A stretch of DNA of 64,000 nt, taken from Deltaproteobacteria bacterium (GTDB lineage: Bacteria > Desulfobacterota > Binatia > UBA9968). The stretch is taken from contig SHYW01000002.1 in NCBI GenBank assembly GCA_009692615.1, positions 27,081 to 91,080 on the forward strand, in the 5' to 3' direction. The notes beneath the pieces were generated by a model that did no database searches, was not told the DNA's origin, and worked only from the letters and a program-made list of their open reading frames with translations. Below are positions 8,312-22,326 of the stretch, piece by piece (within the stretch, counting starts at the first letter, position 1; every line of letters starts with the position of its first letter). The position numbers were made by a program, and so were the translations under genes.

Positions 8312-9457
8312 ATGAGCAAGGTCGCGGTAAAATCTGATTTAATCAGCTGGGCGCGCGAGCGGTCAGGTGTCGCAAGCGATGAATTGTTAAAACGCTTTCC
8401 GAAGTATCGAGAATGGGAAAGCGGCGCGGCGCAGCCTACCCTGCGCCAGCTCGAAGCGTTGGCCAAGACCACTTTTACGCCGTTAGGATATTTTTTTCTC
8501 CCCGAACCGCCTGAGGATCGCTTACCCATCCCGGATTTTCGCACATTGCCTGGCGCCCAACCGAAACGTCCAAGTCCGAATCTTCTTGAGACTATTCAAA
8601 CAATGCAACAGCGCCAAGGCTGGATGCGAGATTTCTTGAGAGAACAGGGGCAGGAGCCTCTGGCGTTTGTTGGTAGCGTCTCATTGGGGGTCGATCTGAA
8701 CGAACTTGCTGCCGGGATTCGTGCGGCTCTTTCCTTGTCGAACGACTGGGCGCACCGCGAATCGAATTGGACGGAAGCATTGAAAACGTTACGGGAAGCA
8801 ACCGAAGACGCGGGCATCTTAGTCGTGATCAACGGGGTCGTCGGCAACAACAACCGTCGCAAACTGGATCGAAGTGAGTTTCAAGGATTCGTTTTGACCG
8901 ATGAGTACGCGCCATTGATTTTTATCAATGGGGCGGATTTCAAAGCGGCGCAAATGTTTACCCTCGCACATGAACTAGCGCATTTGTGGCTTGGACGCGG
9001 CGGGGTTTTCAGCTTTGAAGAAATGCAGCCTGTTAACAACGAGGTTGAAGTAATCTGCAACCGCGCGGCAGCGGAATTCTTAGTGCCGGCGGCGCAGTTG
9101 CAATCCGTTTGGCAGGAATCTCAAGAAACCGACGAACCGTTTCAGTTTCTCGCCAGGCATTTTAAGGTTAGTCCAATCGTTGCCGCGCGCCGCGCGCTTG
9201 ACCTTCAGCTCATGAGCCGCCCAGAATTTTTTGAATTCTATCACGCGTACGAGGAAGATGATCGCCGTCAGAAGCAGACGAGCAGCGGTGGTGACTTTTA
9301 TGCTACGCAGGGAACGCGGATCGGTGAAAGATTTGCGAACACGGTCATTCGTGCGGTAATAGAGGGACACCTGCTATTTCGAGACGCCTATCGGCTAACG
9401 GGTTTATATGGCAAAACCTTTGACCGCTACGCCGACTATCTTGGGTTTCGCCTTTAG
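8312..9457 (+). CDS. ImmA/IrrE metallopeptidase with N-terminal Xre-like helix-turn-helix
   Basis: The 381-residue protein has an N-terminal Xre-like region (residues 1-65, with KYREWESGAAQPTLRQLEALAKTTFTPLGYFFL). A zinc peptidase domain follows, with MFTLAHELAHLWLG at about 215-228 giving the HExxH metal motif, and NRAAAEFLVPA downstream. Proteins of this build act as regulators or antitoxin-like proteases that cleave or bind a partner. The next gene, a DUF4411 PIN-like protein, starts two bases after the stop, a pairing seen repeatedly in candidate toxin-antitoxin modules. The flanks are lower in GC than the core genes. Whether it controls the PIN-like partner is inference. Confidence 0.88.
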   Translation: MSKVAVKSDLISWARERSGVASDELLKRFPKYREWESGAAQPTLRQLEALAKTTFTPLGYFFLPEPPEDRLPIPDFRTLPGAQPKRPSPNLLETIQTMQQRQGWMRDFLREQGQEPLAFVGSVSLGVDLNELAAGIRAALSLSNDWAHRESNWTEALKTLREATEDAGILVVINGVVGNNNRRKLDRSEFQGFVLTDEYAPLIFINGADFKAAQMFTLAHELAHLWLGRGGVFSFEEMQPVNNEVEVICNRAAAEFLVPAAQLQSVWQESQETDEPFQFLARHFKVSPIVAARRALDLQLMSRPEFFEFYHAYEEDDRRQKQTSSGGDFYATQGTRIGERFANTVIRAVIEGHLLFRDAYRLTGLYGKTFDRYADYLGFRL

Positions 9458-9459
9458 AC

Positions 9460-9981
9460 ATGCCTCCTGACAGGAAATATTTATTAGACTCGAATGTCTT
9501 TACCCAAGCGAAGCGGCGCTACTATGCGTTCGACATCTGTCCTGGGTTCTGGGAGTGTCTCATTTGGCACCATCAAGGAGCAATGGTGCAGAGCATTGAC
9601 CGCGTGAAAGAGGAACTGGAGCGAGGCGGCGATGAACTGAATGATTGGGTTCAGGCAACAATGCCAGCATCTTTTTTTGCTTCGTCCGATGACGTGGGGG
9701 TGATCGAGCAATATTCGCATATTCAGCTCTGGGCGCGTCAACAAGGACAGTTCACAGAATCTGCAAAAGCTGAGTTTGCCGCGAAAGCCGATGCGTGGTT
9801 GATTGCGTACGCGAAAGCTAAACATCTTGTGCTTGTTACACACGAGGTTTTTGATCCGCATATTCAAAGAAAGATTCCAATGCCGAATGTTTGTGAAGTC
9901 TTTAATGTTGTTCATATCGATACATTCGCGATGCTCCGAGAGTTGGTAGCTCAGTTTCACTGGCAAAAGCCAACACAGTAA
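9460..9981 (+). CDS. DUF4411 family PIN-like protein (putative toxin partner)
   Basis: This 173-residue protein matches DUF4411, a PIN-domain-like family. It starts with KYLLDSNVFTQAKRRYYAFDICPGFWE, where D10 and N12 fit the first acidic site of PIN nucleases. It has RVKEELERGGDELNDWVQ around residue 47, and AKADAWLIAYAKAKHLVLVTHE (about 108-129), where the D and E residues fit the remaining metal ligands. PIN domains are Mg-dependent ribonucleases and common toxins. The gene begins two bases after the ImmA/IrrE gene and has no strong ribosome site of its own, so coupled translation is likely. Nuclease activity has to be shown; only the acidic pattern is visible. Confidence 0.82.
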   Translation: MPPDRKYLLDSNVFTQAKRRYYAFDICPGFWECLIWHHQGAMVQSIDRVKEELERGGDELNDWVQATMPASFFASSDDVGVIEQYSHIQLWARQQGQFTESAKAEFAAKADAWLIAYAKAKHLVLVTHEVFDPHIQRKIPMPNVCEVFNVVHIDTFAMLRELVAQFHWQKPTQ

Positions 9982-10117
9982 AAATCCATGGTCGAGCCCA
10001 GACTCCTTATTTTGGGGAAGGCCCAAACTTTAAATAAGGCTGCTAGCTAACTAGGATTCAACCAACAGTTCGTACCACGAGTCCGAAGCGATCTTTATTT
10101 GATCGCTACCTGATGGA

Positions 10118-10507
10118 TTAGGGGTTAGGGGCTCTTTTCGGCGGGACGCTGTAGAGCTTTTCTGGTGGGTTGAAGAAGTGATCCATGACCAGCCACAGGC
10201 TTCGTGAGTGGTGGAAAAACAGCAAGGGAAAGATTACCGCGAAGGGTACCCAAAGAGCGAGCTGCTGGTTGATCGTGATGTTGGTGAAAGTGTCGAGGAG
10301 GAAGAATCCAGGGACGGCGATGCCGACCGTGGCGGTGTAGTTGATGTAGATGGCGCCGATGAAGTAGCCCTGTTCGCGTTCGAACTTGAGCGCACAATTG
10401 CCGCAATGCTCGGTCATCTTGAACGGCTTGCCATACAAATTGCCAACGCCGCAGCGCGGGCAGCGCAGGCGCAGACCGTGGGCGAGCATGGTGAAGATTC
10501 TTGCCAT
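10118..10507 (-). CDS. DUF983 family membrane protein
   Basis: The 129-residue protein has a zinc-ribbon-like start (LRLRCPRCGVGNLYGKPFKMTEHCGNCALKFEREQGY, four cysteines in two CxxC pairs, residues about 13-49). Two hydrophobic segments follow (about 52-75 and 82-105). This is the plan of DUF983, a family of unknown function often found near cytochrome oxidase genes; no such genes are here. The ATG at 10507 lies five bases after the uvrA stop on the same strand, so translation is probably coupled to uvrA. The open frame extends upstream inside uvrA, but only the part from this ATG looks like the family. Confidence 0.85.
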   Translation of the reverse strand: MARIFTMLAHGLRLRCPRCGVGNLYGKPFKMTEHCGNCALKFEREQGYFIGAIYINYTATVGIAVPGFFLLDTFTNITINQQLALWVPFAVIFPLLFFHHSRSLWLVMDHFFNPPEKLYSVPPKRAPNP

Positions 10508-10512
10508 GCCAA

Positions 10513-16191
<5,679 letters not shown>

Positions 16192-16251
16192 GTGCGAGCT
16201 CGGTTTCAGTTTCTAATTTTGCTGGTTCCCAGGTTGCTGCGAAAGAGTTTG

Positions 16252-16314
16252 CACCACGGAGGACACGAAGCGCACGAAGGTCGGAGTTTAGAATATCAGA
16301 ACTCTTCGTGTCCG
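16252..16314. repeat. palindromic intergenic repeat of the GGACACGAAG type
   Basis: GGAGGACACGAAGCGCACGAAGG (written in parts: 16257-16270 and 16271-16280) faces CTTCGTGTCCG at 16304-16314. The arms pair imperfectly. Fuller copies lie at 21174-21251 and 56403-56464. Confidence 0.7.
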
Positions 16315-16421
16315 TACCGCGCACGGCTGGAAGCATAAGCCAGCGTGTCAACCTCATACCTCTACCACAGGGCCGGTTCGAATCAAGTTTCATTCGCGCT
16401 GATGGTTTGTTAGTTTGCGCC

Positions 16422-17108
16422 ATGCGCATCAGCGAAGTTTTTTACTCGATCCAAGGCGAAGGCCGGCTGCTCGGTGTGCCGTCGGTGTTCATTCGCACGT
16501 CCGGTTGTAACCTACGCTGCGTCTGGTGCGATACGCCTTATAGTTCATGGCAGCCGGAAGGCAAGAGCTGGAGTGTTAAGAAACTCCTCGACGAGGTTGT
16601 CAAATATCCGGCGCGCCATGTGGTCGTCACCGGCGGCGAACCGCTGTTGGCGCCGGAGGTCGGCACGCTGACCGAGCAATTAAAAGCCGCCGGCCTGCAT
16701 ATCACCATCGAAACCGCGGCGACGCTGTTCAAGCCGGTGCAGTGCGATTTGATTTCCCTCAGTCCGAAGTTGGCCAATTCAACGCCGTGGAAAAGAGCGC
16801 GGGGAAAATTCGCCGCGCCGCATGAGCGCCGGCGGCTCAACCTTGGTGTGATTCAGAAATATTTAGACGCCCACGATTATCAGCTCAAGTTTGTCGTCGA
16901 GCAAAAAGCGGACTTCGGCGAAATTCGTCGGATCATCGAGCAACTGCGCAACGTCGATGCGGCGCGGGTCTTGATCATGGCGCAGGGGACGACCAACCGA
17001 GAGTTGAATCGGCGCGCTAAGTGGATCGTCGAGCAGTGTAAATTTTTTGGCTTCAGTTACACGCCGCGCTTGCATATTCAGCTGTTCGGTAATCGCCGCG
17101 GCACGTGA
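16422..17108 (+). CDS. queE: 7-carboxy-7-deazaguanine synthase (radical SAM)
   Basis: The 228-residue enzyme belongs to the QueE radical SAM family, which turns 6-carboxytetrahydropterin into 7-carboxy-7-deazaguanine on the way to queuosine. Residues 1-14 (MRISEVFYSIQGEG) are the family start, and C29-x3-C33-x2-C36 (CNLRCVWC) binds the 4Fe-4S cluster and SAM. VVVTGGEPLL (about 67-76) is the GGEP motif and ISLSPKLANSTPW (about 110-122) is also typical. The ATG at 16422 is used because the family pattern begins there. folE at 58008, which supplies the pathway precursor, is the only other related gene in the window. A hairpin overlaps the stop codon. Confidence 0.92.
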   Translation: MRISEVFYSIQGEGRLLGVPSVFIRTSGCNLRCVWCDTPYSSWQPEGKSWSVKKLLDEVVKYPARHVVVTGGEPLLAPEVGTLTEQLKAAGLHITIETAATLFKPVQCDLISLSPKLANSTPWKRARGKFAAPHERRRLNLGVIQKYLDAHDYQLKFVVEQKADFGEIRRIIEQLRNVDAARVLIMAQGTTNRELNRRAKWIVEQCKFFGFSYTPRLHIQLFGNRRGT

Positions 17109-17129
17109 TGGCGCGTTGCGCGCCATCAC
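17105..17129 (+). terminator. hairpin overlapping the queE stop codon
   Basis: GTGATGGCGCG and CGCGCCATCAC form an 11-base perfect stem with a three-base loop, starting at the queE stop codon. No clean T run follows, only GAATTTCAAATTTC, so this may be a weak terminator or an RNA-stabilising hairpin. Confidence 0.45.
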
Positions 17130-17187
17130 GAATTTCAAATTTCATATCTCAAATTACAGATTTCGGAATGGGTCGGTGTGCGTTTTC

Positions 17188-20100
17188 TTATTGCGCGGGG
17201 CGCATGAGAGCGTTTGCTTGAATGCTCCGAACATCCCCCTTTGGAAAAGGGGGAGCGAGGGGGATTTGGTGGTGTCGTGTCGTGGTTGTCTTGTCGCTGA
17301 TCGGCTGAGCGGGAACGTCGGCTGGGGTTTCTTCGACAGGGGCGCTCGGCGGCAGGGCTTTATTGTTGAGCCTGGCGTTGATCGTCGGCGCGAGCAGTTT
17401 CAAGATCGTCACCGGTAGACCGCTGGTGAAGTGATAGTTTTCGGCGTCGCGGCCTTGGACGAAGGCGGTGATGACGCCGAAATAACGCTGGCCGATGTAG
17501 AAGATAAACGTCGCGGTGCGGTTGGTGGCGCGCGAGCTGGTGACGGCGCCGGCGCGATTGAAGGTTTGAAAGCGATTGTCGCCGGAGCCGGTTTTGCCGC
17601 CGGCGGTGACGACTTCGCCGTTGGCTAGCTTAAACGCGCCATTCAAGCGGCGCGCCGTGCCCTGTTCGACCACTGTGGCCATGGCGCGGCGGGCGACGCG
17701 GGCGACTTCAGGCGCCAGGACTTGCTCGCCTTTGGCTTGGCTCGGTTCGAGCAAAGTTTCGTACGGCGTCGCGGTGGCGAATTGGACTTTATTTAAACTC
17801 GTTGACGGCCGGCGTACGCCGTCGTTGACCAATATTCCGACCAGCTCCGCCAGCGCCACGGGACGATCCGAAGAGCTGCCGATGGCGGTGGCGTAAGTGG
17901 GCACCAAGGTTTTAAATGGAAAGCCGAGCCGCTGCCAATAGGGCGCCATGCGGTTGAAGGCTTCCTTTTCTATGCGGATGCGCAGGCGCAGATCCTGAGC
18001 GCGACGATTGCGGTTGTTGAGTAACCAAGAAGAGCCGGCGCGGCGCGCTTCGCCGCTGTTGGCCCAGAGTTTTTCCCAGGTGAGATTGGGATCGTTGCGA
18101 AATTCGCTGGCGCACCAAAGATCGAGCGGGTGAAAGCCGAGCAGATAGGCGTAATCGACCAGCGTCAGGCGCGGGTTGTGAAAGGCGCGGAACAGTTTGC
18201 CAACGTCGACTTCGGCGGTGTTGATCTGATGTTGCGTCAGCCAGTCGCTGAGCGCCGGCTCGTCGCTGCCGATATGCCAAGCGAAAAATAGGATCGTCAG
18301 GCGCCGCTCGATATTGCCTTTGGTGCCGAGTAAACGGCTGACGATCTCTTCGAGAGTTTGCTTGGCAAAGCTCTGGTAGGCTTTGCGTAACGCGCTACGC
18401 GATTCTTCTTCGGCGATCTCCTGGAGCATTCTTTGCCGGTCGGCGTTGGCCGGACTGTTCATCACGTCTTCGGAACGATAACTGAGCCGGGCGCGATGGT
18501 AGCTTACCAGGTCGCGCATCAGGCGGATGAAGACTAAGTTGGTCGAGTTGCGAAAAGCGTCGCGCAATTCAAAAATCTGATTGTCGTCTTTGTCGTCGAA
18601 ATTTTCGAAATGATGCACGCCGCCGCCGGTGAAAAAGGTTTCATAGGGGCTCGCCGAGTAGCGGCGGGTCATGGCCTTGGCGAGAAACGCCGGCAACGCC
18701 AGCTGCTTTTCTTCGAGCAACGTCTCGCAGCTCCACTTGGTGAGCGGATCGATCGCGGCCTTGGCTCGTTCTGACAATTCCGTGGCATCGAGCCCGCCGA
18801 GTTCCTTGTGCAGCTCGGCGATGATTTCTAAATAATGGGTCAAGGTGCGGAGCTTCGCCGTACTGCCCAGTTCGAGTTTGACGCTTTTATTGAAATCGAA
18901 GGGCGCGGCGAAATTATCCGCCTGGACGCGCACCAGATTGCCGGTCGCTGTCGCCTCGACGAGGAGAAAAGAGTAAATCACTTTGCTCGGATCGTCCTGT
19001 TCGAGCAGCCGCTCGCCGTTCAAACCGAGAGCGTCGACGACTTTCTTGTCGGCCAGGCGGCCGATGAATTCAGTGACCTGCTTTTGCAGCGGCACGTCGA
19101 TGGTGCTGTCGACTCGCAGGTGCAGCCGGTTCAAGTCGTAGAGATTGGCTACGCCCAGCGACTCCATCATGGTGTTGCGGATGGCGTTGGCGGCTTTGTT
19201 CTTGACCGAGGACGGTTGCGGCGGCAGCGGCGCGCTGGATAAAAACTTGATCGGGGTTTTTTGCAGCTGGTCGGCGAATTCACTGTCGATGACGCCTTCG
19301 CGCGCCATGAGCCGGGTAAACTGGCCGACTTTCTCCTCCAACGAATCGCGCTCGTCGATCAGAAAGACCGATGGCGCGCGCACCGAGATCAGCAAGGTGA
19401 GGGCGTGCTTGAAGGCGCGGATTTTCTCGGCGCTGCTGTCCGGCCCTTGGAGCGCTTTCACCACATCATTCAAACTCAGGCCGAACCAAGCGTGCAGTCC
19501 TTCGCCCAAGCCGTGAATCTCGCCGTAGCTCGGCGCCGCCGCCAGCGGCACGGTGTTCAAATAATTGACCACGATGCTTTCGCGCCAAGCTTTGGTGTTG
19601 GCCCCTTCGCGGTAGGCTTTCAAACTGGCGCCGACGATTTGGCGCAATTTTTCCACCGGCCCGTCGGTGCGGCCATTGGGCGAGTGGCGAAATTTTTCCA
19701 ACTGCACGGCGAGTGTACTGCCGCCTTGAACCGGCACCGGCAGCGACAACTTGGAGCCGAGATAAAAGAGCGCAGCTTTGAAAATGCGCTCCCATTCGAT
19801 CACCGGGTTTTGCCACGGCGTCGCCGGCCGGTCGAGGTCGCGGTTTTCTAAAAACAGCAGCGTCTTGACCAGCAGCGGCGGGATATCGTCGATCTTTTGA
19901 AAAAGAAAATCCGCTTGGGCGTAGTGAAACAGCTGCGCGCCGTCGGCGCCGAGAATTTCCAGCCCAGTGTCAGGCCGTTCAAGATAGGGCGGCGACACGC
20001 CCCGATCGAGCAGCGTCCGCATGGTTTCCGACTGGCGCGTCTGTTGGCTTACCCGATAGCCCTGGGCTTCGAGTTTGGACTGGAATTGCGCCAGCTTCGA

Positions 20101-20379
20101 ATAGCCGCGCCGATCGTCAAAGGGGGCTGCGCGCGGAAAGCGGATTTTTTTGTTCCGTCCATTCTCCAACTTGTAGGACAAACGCTCGTTGGTGCTGGTG
20201 AAAAACCAGGATTGCAAAACCGAGGTCTGCATCTCGATGAACAGACAAGCGGCGACGATGGCGAACAGCGCCAACCACCAAAGCCAGACTTTGAGCTTGG
20301 TGAAGTTGAGAAAGAAAAAAAACCGGGAGGCGAACGACGGGCGGCGTGGCGCATCAGATGGGATAGTTTTTCCGCTCAT
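17188..20379 (-). CDS. divergent class A penicillin-binding protein (GT51 transglycosylase plus transpeptidase)
   Basis: The product of 1063 residues is a bifunctional wall synthase. A single membrane anchor (about residues 28-48, VWLWWLALFAIVAACLFIE) is followed by a GT51-type region. There LLFLENRDL carries the catalytic glutamate position, GGSTLAVQLEKF corresponds to the second motif, and NYLNTVPLAAAPSYGE corresponds to the third. The transpeptidase part has STAK as the SxxK active-site serine (about residue 505) and KTGSGDN (about 927). Both motif sets deviate from PBP1a/1b, and the GT51 third motif is unusual, so substrate or activity may be altered. The C-terminal tail IPLAPPFPKGD is translated intergenic repeat (17232-17266). 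The ATG at 20379 is preferred over a GTG eight codons upstream; the choice is uncertain. Confidence 0.85.
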   Translation of the reverse strand: MSGKTIPSDAPRRPSFASRFFFFLNFTKLKVWLWWLALFAIVAACLFIEMQTSVLQSWFFTSTNERLSYKLENGRNKKIRFPRAAPFDDRRGYSKLAQFQSKLEAQGYRVSQQTRQSETMRTLLDRGVSPPYLERPDTGLEILGADGAQLFHYAQADFLFQKIDDIPPLLVKTLLFLENRDLDRPATPWQNPVIEWERIFKAALFYLGSKLSLPVPVQGGSTLAVQLEKFRHSPNGRTDGPVEKLRQIVGASLKAYREGANTKAWRESIVVNYLNTVPLAAAPSYGEIHGLGEGLHAWFGLSLNDVVKALQGPDSSAEKIRAFKHALTLLISVRAPSVFLIDERDSLEEKVGQFTRLMAREGVIDSEFADQLQKTPIKFLSSAPLPPQPSSVKNKAANAIRNTMMESLGVANLYDLNRLHLRVDSTIDVPLQKQVTEFIGRLADKKVVDALGLNGERLLEQDDPSKVIYSFLLVEATATGNLVRVQADNFAAPFDFNKSVKLELGSTAKLRTLTHYLEIIAELHKELGGLDATELSERAKAAIDPLTKWSCETLLEEKQLALPAFLAKAMTRRYSASPYETFFTGGGVHHFENFDDKDDNQIFELRDAFRNSTNLVFIRLMRDLVSYHRARLSYRSEDVMNSPANADRQRMLQEIAEEESRSALRKAYQSFAKQTLEEIVSRLLGTKGNIERRLTILFFAWHIGSDEPALSDWLTQHQINTAEVDVGKLFRAFHNPRLTLVDYAYLLGFHPLDLWCASEFRNDPNLTWEKLWANSGEARRAGSSWLLNNRNRRAQDLRLRIRIEKEAFNRMAPYWQRLGFPFKTLVPTYATAIGSSSDRPVALAELVGILVNDGVRRPSTSLNKVQFATATPYETLLEPSQAKGEQVLAPEVARVARRAMATVVEQGTARRLNGAFKLANGEVVTAGGKTGSGDNRFQTFNRAGAVTSSRATNRTATFIFYIGQRYFGVITAFVQGRDAENYHFTSGLPVTILKLLAPTINARLNNKALPPSAPVEETPADVPAQPISDKTTTTRHHQIPLAPPFPKGDVRSIQANALMRPAQ
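17232..17266. repeat. palindromic repeat (ATCCCCCTTT...AAAGGGGG...GGGGGAT) overlapping the PBP 3' end
   Basis: ATCCCCCTTT faces AAAAGGGGG with a second GAGGGGGAT arm. It lies inside the last codons of the PBP gene, where it encodes IPLAPPFPKGD. It is the same repeat class as 3879-3902. Confidence 0.8.
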
Positions 20380-20479
20380 CGAAGTGTGCTCGCATGATAA
20401 CACACTGGCGGAAAAAACCTAAGATGCTTTTTAGTTGAGAGGATGAATGCTGGCGATGACCGTTGCGGAAGATGTTCAG

Positions 20480-20593
20480 GATTTTCTCCCGCAAAGGCGC
20501 CAAGCCGCAAAGTTAAATAAGACTCGACGACGAAAAATTCGCCAAACCAAATTTCCGAACTTAGCGTCTTTGCGCCTTTGCGGGAGAAAAATC
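20480..20593. repeat. long imperfect inverted repeat (TTTCTCCCGCAAAGGCGC type)
   Basis: A left arm at 20480-20512 (ATTTTCTCCCGCAAAGGCGC...GCAAAG) faces a right arm at 20560-20592 (CTTTGCGCCTTTGCGGGAGA) across a spacer of about 47 bases. It sits between the PBP start and the cupin stop. Arms are about 30 bases long with few mismatches. Confidence 0.75.
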
Positions 20594-20597
20594 CGAG

Positions 20598-21029
20598 TTA
20601 ATTCCAGTCGGCGAGGACACCCATATCTTGGCCGCCGCCGTGTTGGAAGACAACCCGCTTGCCGGTCTTTTCGTCGATCTCATTTCTCTGGCCGCCGGCT
20701 TTGGCGACGTCTTCCGCGGTGGCTTTGTGGCTATTGCCTAACAAGATCATCGGCTCGTCATTGGGATTGGACCCTTCGTAAAATTCATGGGCCGGGATGC
20801 TGATGATCTGCCCCTGGGAGACCTCGTGGGTTTCATTGCGCCCTTTGACGATGCCTTTGCCGGTCAAAACATAATAGCTCCGGTCCGACGGATGGTTGTG
20901 CATGACTTGCACGTCTCCGGGGGGAAAAATCAGAATCCAGGTTTCTAAATTCTCCCGGCGGAACAGATCGATGCGGCGCTGGCCTTTTTTGCGGCCCTTG
21001 GACATTTCCAAAACATCTAAGACTTTCAT
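20598..21029 (-). CDS. cupin domain protein
   Basis: This 143-residue protein is a single cupin barrel. The first cupin motif is visible as GDVQVMHNHPSDRSYYVLTGKG (H44, H46 and D/E ligands), and the second as GQIISIPAHEFYEGSNPNDEPMILL (about 73-97). Such proteins bind a divalent metal and act as dioxygenases, isomerases or binding proteins; no reaction can be named. AAGGAGG lies five bases before the ATG. A sigma70-like promoter is visible at 21067-21096. It is alone on its strand, between repeats on both sides. Confidence 0.85.
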   Translation of the reverse strand: MKVLDVLEMSKGRKKGQRRIDLFRRENLETWILIFPPGDVQVMHNHPSDRSYYVLTGKGIVKGRNETHEVSQGQIISIPAHEFYEGSNPNDEPMILLGNSHKATAEDVAKAGGQRNEIDEKTGKRVVFQHGGGQDMGVLADWN

Positions 21030-21066
21030 GGGAACCTCCTTTTGAGTTACCGTTACTAATGACGCA

Positions 21067-21096
21067 AATCTATTCCCGTCGGTCTCACCCTGTCAA
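21067..21096 (-). promoter_or_regulatory. probable sigma70 promoter of the cupin gene
   Basis: On the minus strand TTGACA (21091-21096) is followed after 18 bases by TAGATT (21067-21072). The predicted start near 21060 gives a leader of about 31 bases with the AAGGAGG site. Confidence 0.5.
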
Positions 21097-21173
21097 GGTC
21101 AAGTTTGTCTGCCGGCGCCAACCGTAATATAGGAGTCTTTAGGCTTTACGTGTGTCGTTCAGATGGTTTTGTT

Positions 21174-21251
21174 CATCACGAAGGCACGAAGGACACGAAG
21201 GGCTCGGAAAATAAAACTCCGAACTTCGTGCTCTTCGTGTCCTTCGTGGTG
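21174..21251. repeat. palindromic intergenic repeat of the GGACACGAAG type (fullest copy)
   Basis: The left arm CATCACGAAGGCACGAAGG...CACGAAG (21174-21200) faces CTTCGTGCTCTTCGTGTCC...TTCGTGGTG (21224-21251). Its RNA would fold into a hairpin of about 25 pairs. It lies 49 bases before the SBP start at 21300; translated in the upstream frame it gives HHEGTKDTKG, so the start was placed downstream of it. Confidence 0.85.
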
Positions 21252-21299
21252 AAAACATCTTCACACGAAACTCGGAATCATCACAAAGGAGAAAAGGTC

Positions 21300-22199
21300 A
21301 TGAGTCTAACCAAGCTCAGTTGCATGTACGGCCATCTCGAAGGTATCGACGGCAAGTTCGCCCGCGACATCACCGGCTATCTGTCTATCGACGCCGGCAT
21401 TTACGCCAAACATGGTCTGGAGGTTTCTTGGAATCATGTGCAAGGAACCGAAGAACGATATCGGAGATTGGCAAATGGTGAAGCGCAGCTTTCGTTCGTC
21501 GTCGGGCGCGCCTCGTTGCAACATTTTCTCGACACCAAGACGACTCGAGTGATTGGTTGCGCGATGAATACTTGTCCCTATCTGTTGGTTGCCGACGGGG
21601 CGATTAAAGAGATCAAAGATTTGAAAGGCCAAACCGTGGTCTGCCGCGAAGGGCCGGCGCGCGGCGTGCCGCTGGGTTGGCAGTTCCAACAGCTCGGCGG
21701 CCTTGCCTTGGGTCACGACTTCCAACTCAAGCTCGTGCCGAGCGACCAAGAAGCGTTTCATACGCTGCTCGACAAGAAAGCCGCGGCGGCGATCGTGCCG
21801 CGTCCCTACGGATTTGTCGCCGAAGACAAGGGCTTTCACCGCATGGTCGAGTGGAACGACTTGGTTGACGATCCATTGCCAATCACCATCGAGACCACGC
21901 AGAAGCTCTTCGGTGAGCGCGAGAAAGACTTCAGAGCGTTTCTCGCCGCGCACAGCGAAGGGATCGTTCACGCCAAGGCCAATCGTGAGAAAGCGGTGCA
22001 GCTGCTGATCGACAAGTTCGGCCACTATCGTTCGCTGGCCGAGAGGACGTTCGACGATTATCTTTGTTATATGGATGAGTCGTTGACGGTCGACGTAAAG
22101 CAGCTGAGTAAGTTGTTGGCCCAAGTTGCGTTGCAGTCCGTTCAGAACGCCCGCGAAGTGGCAGCCGAGTGGCTGATGGCTGGAGCGCTGCTGTCTTAG
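21300..22199 (+). CDS. NMT1/THI5-like substrate-binding protein without a signal peptide
   Basis: The 299-residue protein has the two-lobe periplasmic binding protein pattern of NMT1/THI5: LSIDAGIYAKHGLEVSWNHV, LANGEAQLSFVVGR, KDLKGQTVVCREGPARG at the hinge, and AAAAIVPRPYGFVAEDKGFHRM. It starts with MSLTKLSCMYGHLEGIDGKF, which has no hydrophobic signal. The ATG at 21300 has AAAGGAG eight bases upstream, and the sequence further upstream is an intergenic repeat, so no hidden signal peptide exists. It may act in the cytoplasm, possibly as an enzyme or as a binding protein of a different kind, as yeast THI5/NMT1 itself is a cytosolic enzyme. A clear terminator follows at 22203. Confidence 0.85.
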   Translation: MSLTKLSCMYGHLEGIDGKFARDITGYLSIDAGIYAKHGLEVSWNHVQGTEERYRRLANGEAQLSFVVGRASLQHFLDTKTTRVIGCAMNTCPYLLVADGAIKEIKDLKGQTVVCREGPARGVPLGWQFQQLGGLALGHDFQLKLVPSDQEAFHTLLDKKAAAAIVPRPYGFVAEDKGFHRMVEWNDLVDDPLPITIETTQKLFGEREKDFRAFLAAHSEGIVHAKANREKAVQLLIDKFGHYRSLAERTFDDYLCYMDESLTVDVKQLSKLLAQVALQSVQNAREVAAEWLMAGALLS

Positions 22200-22202
22200 T
22201 AG

Positions 22203-22225
22203 GGGCGACCGGCGGTCGCCCTTTT
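22203..22225 (+). terminator. rho-independent terminator after the signal-less SBP gene
   Basis: GGGCGACC (22203-22210) pairs with GGTCGCCC (22214-22221) around a three-base loop, then TTTT. It lies four bases after the TAG of the preceding gene. Confidence 0.75.
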
Positions 22226-22326
22226 CGAACTTCTAGGCCTAGCGGAACCGACTCGTTTCTTGCTATATGTCAGCCGCTGGCGTGATTGTACGTCGGACAA
22301 AACTATCGGGGCTGGAGTGTGATCGA

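Noticed and set aside
16370..16395. GGTTCGAATC sequence resembling a tRNA T loop
   Set aside because: No paired acceptor stem, D arm or anticodon arm can be folded around it, so it is chance similarity.
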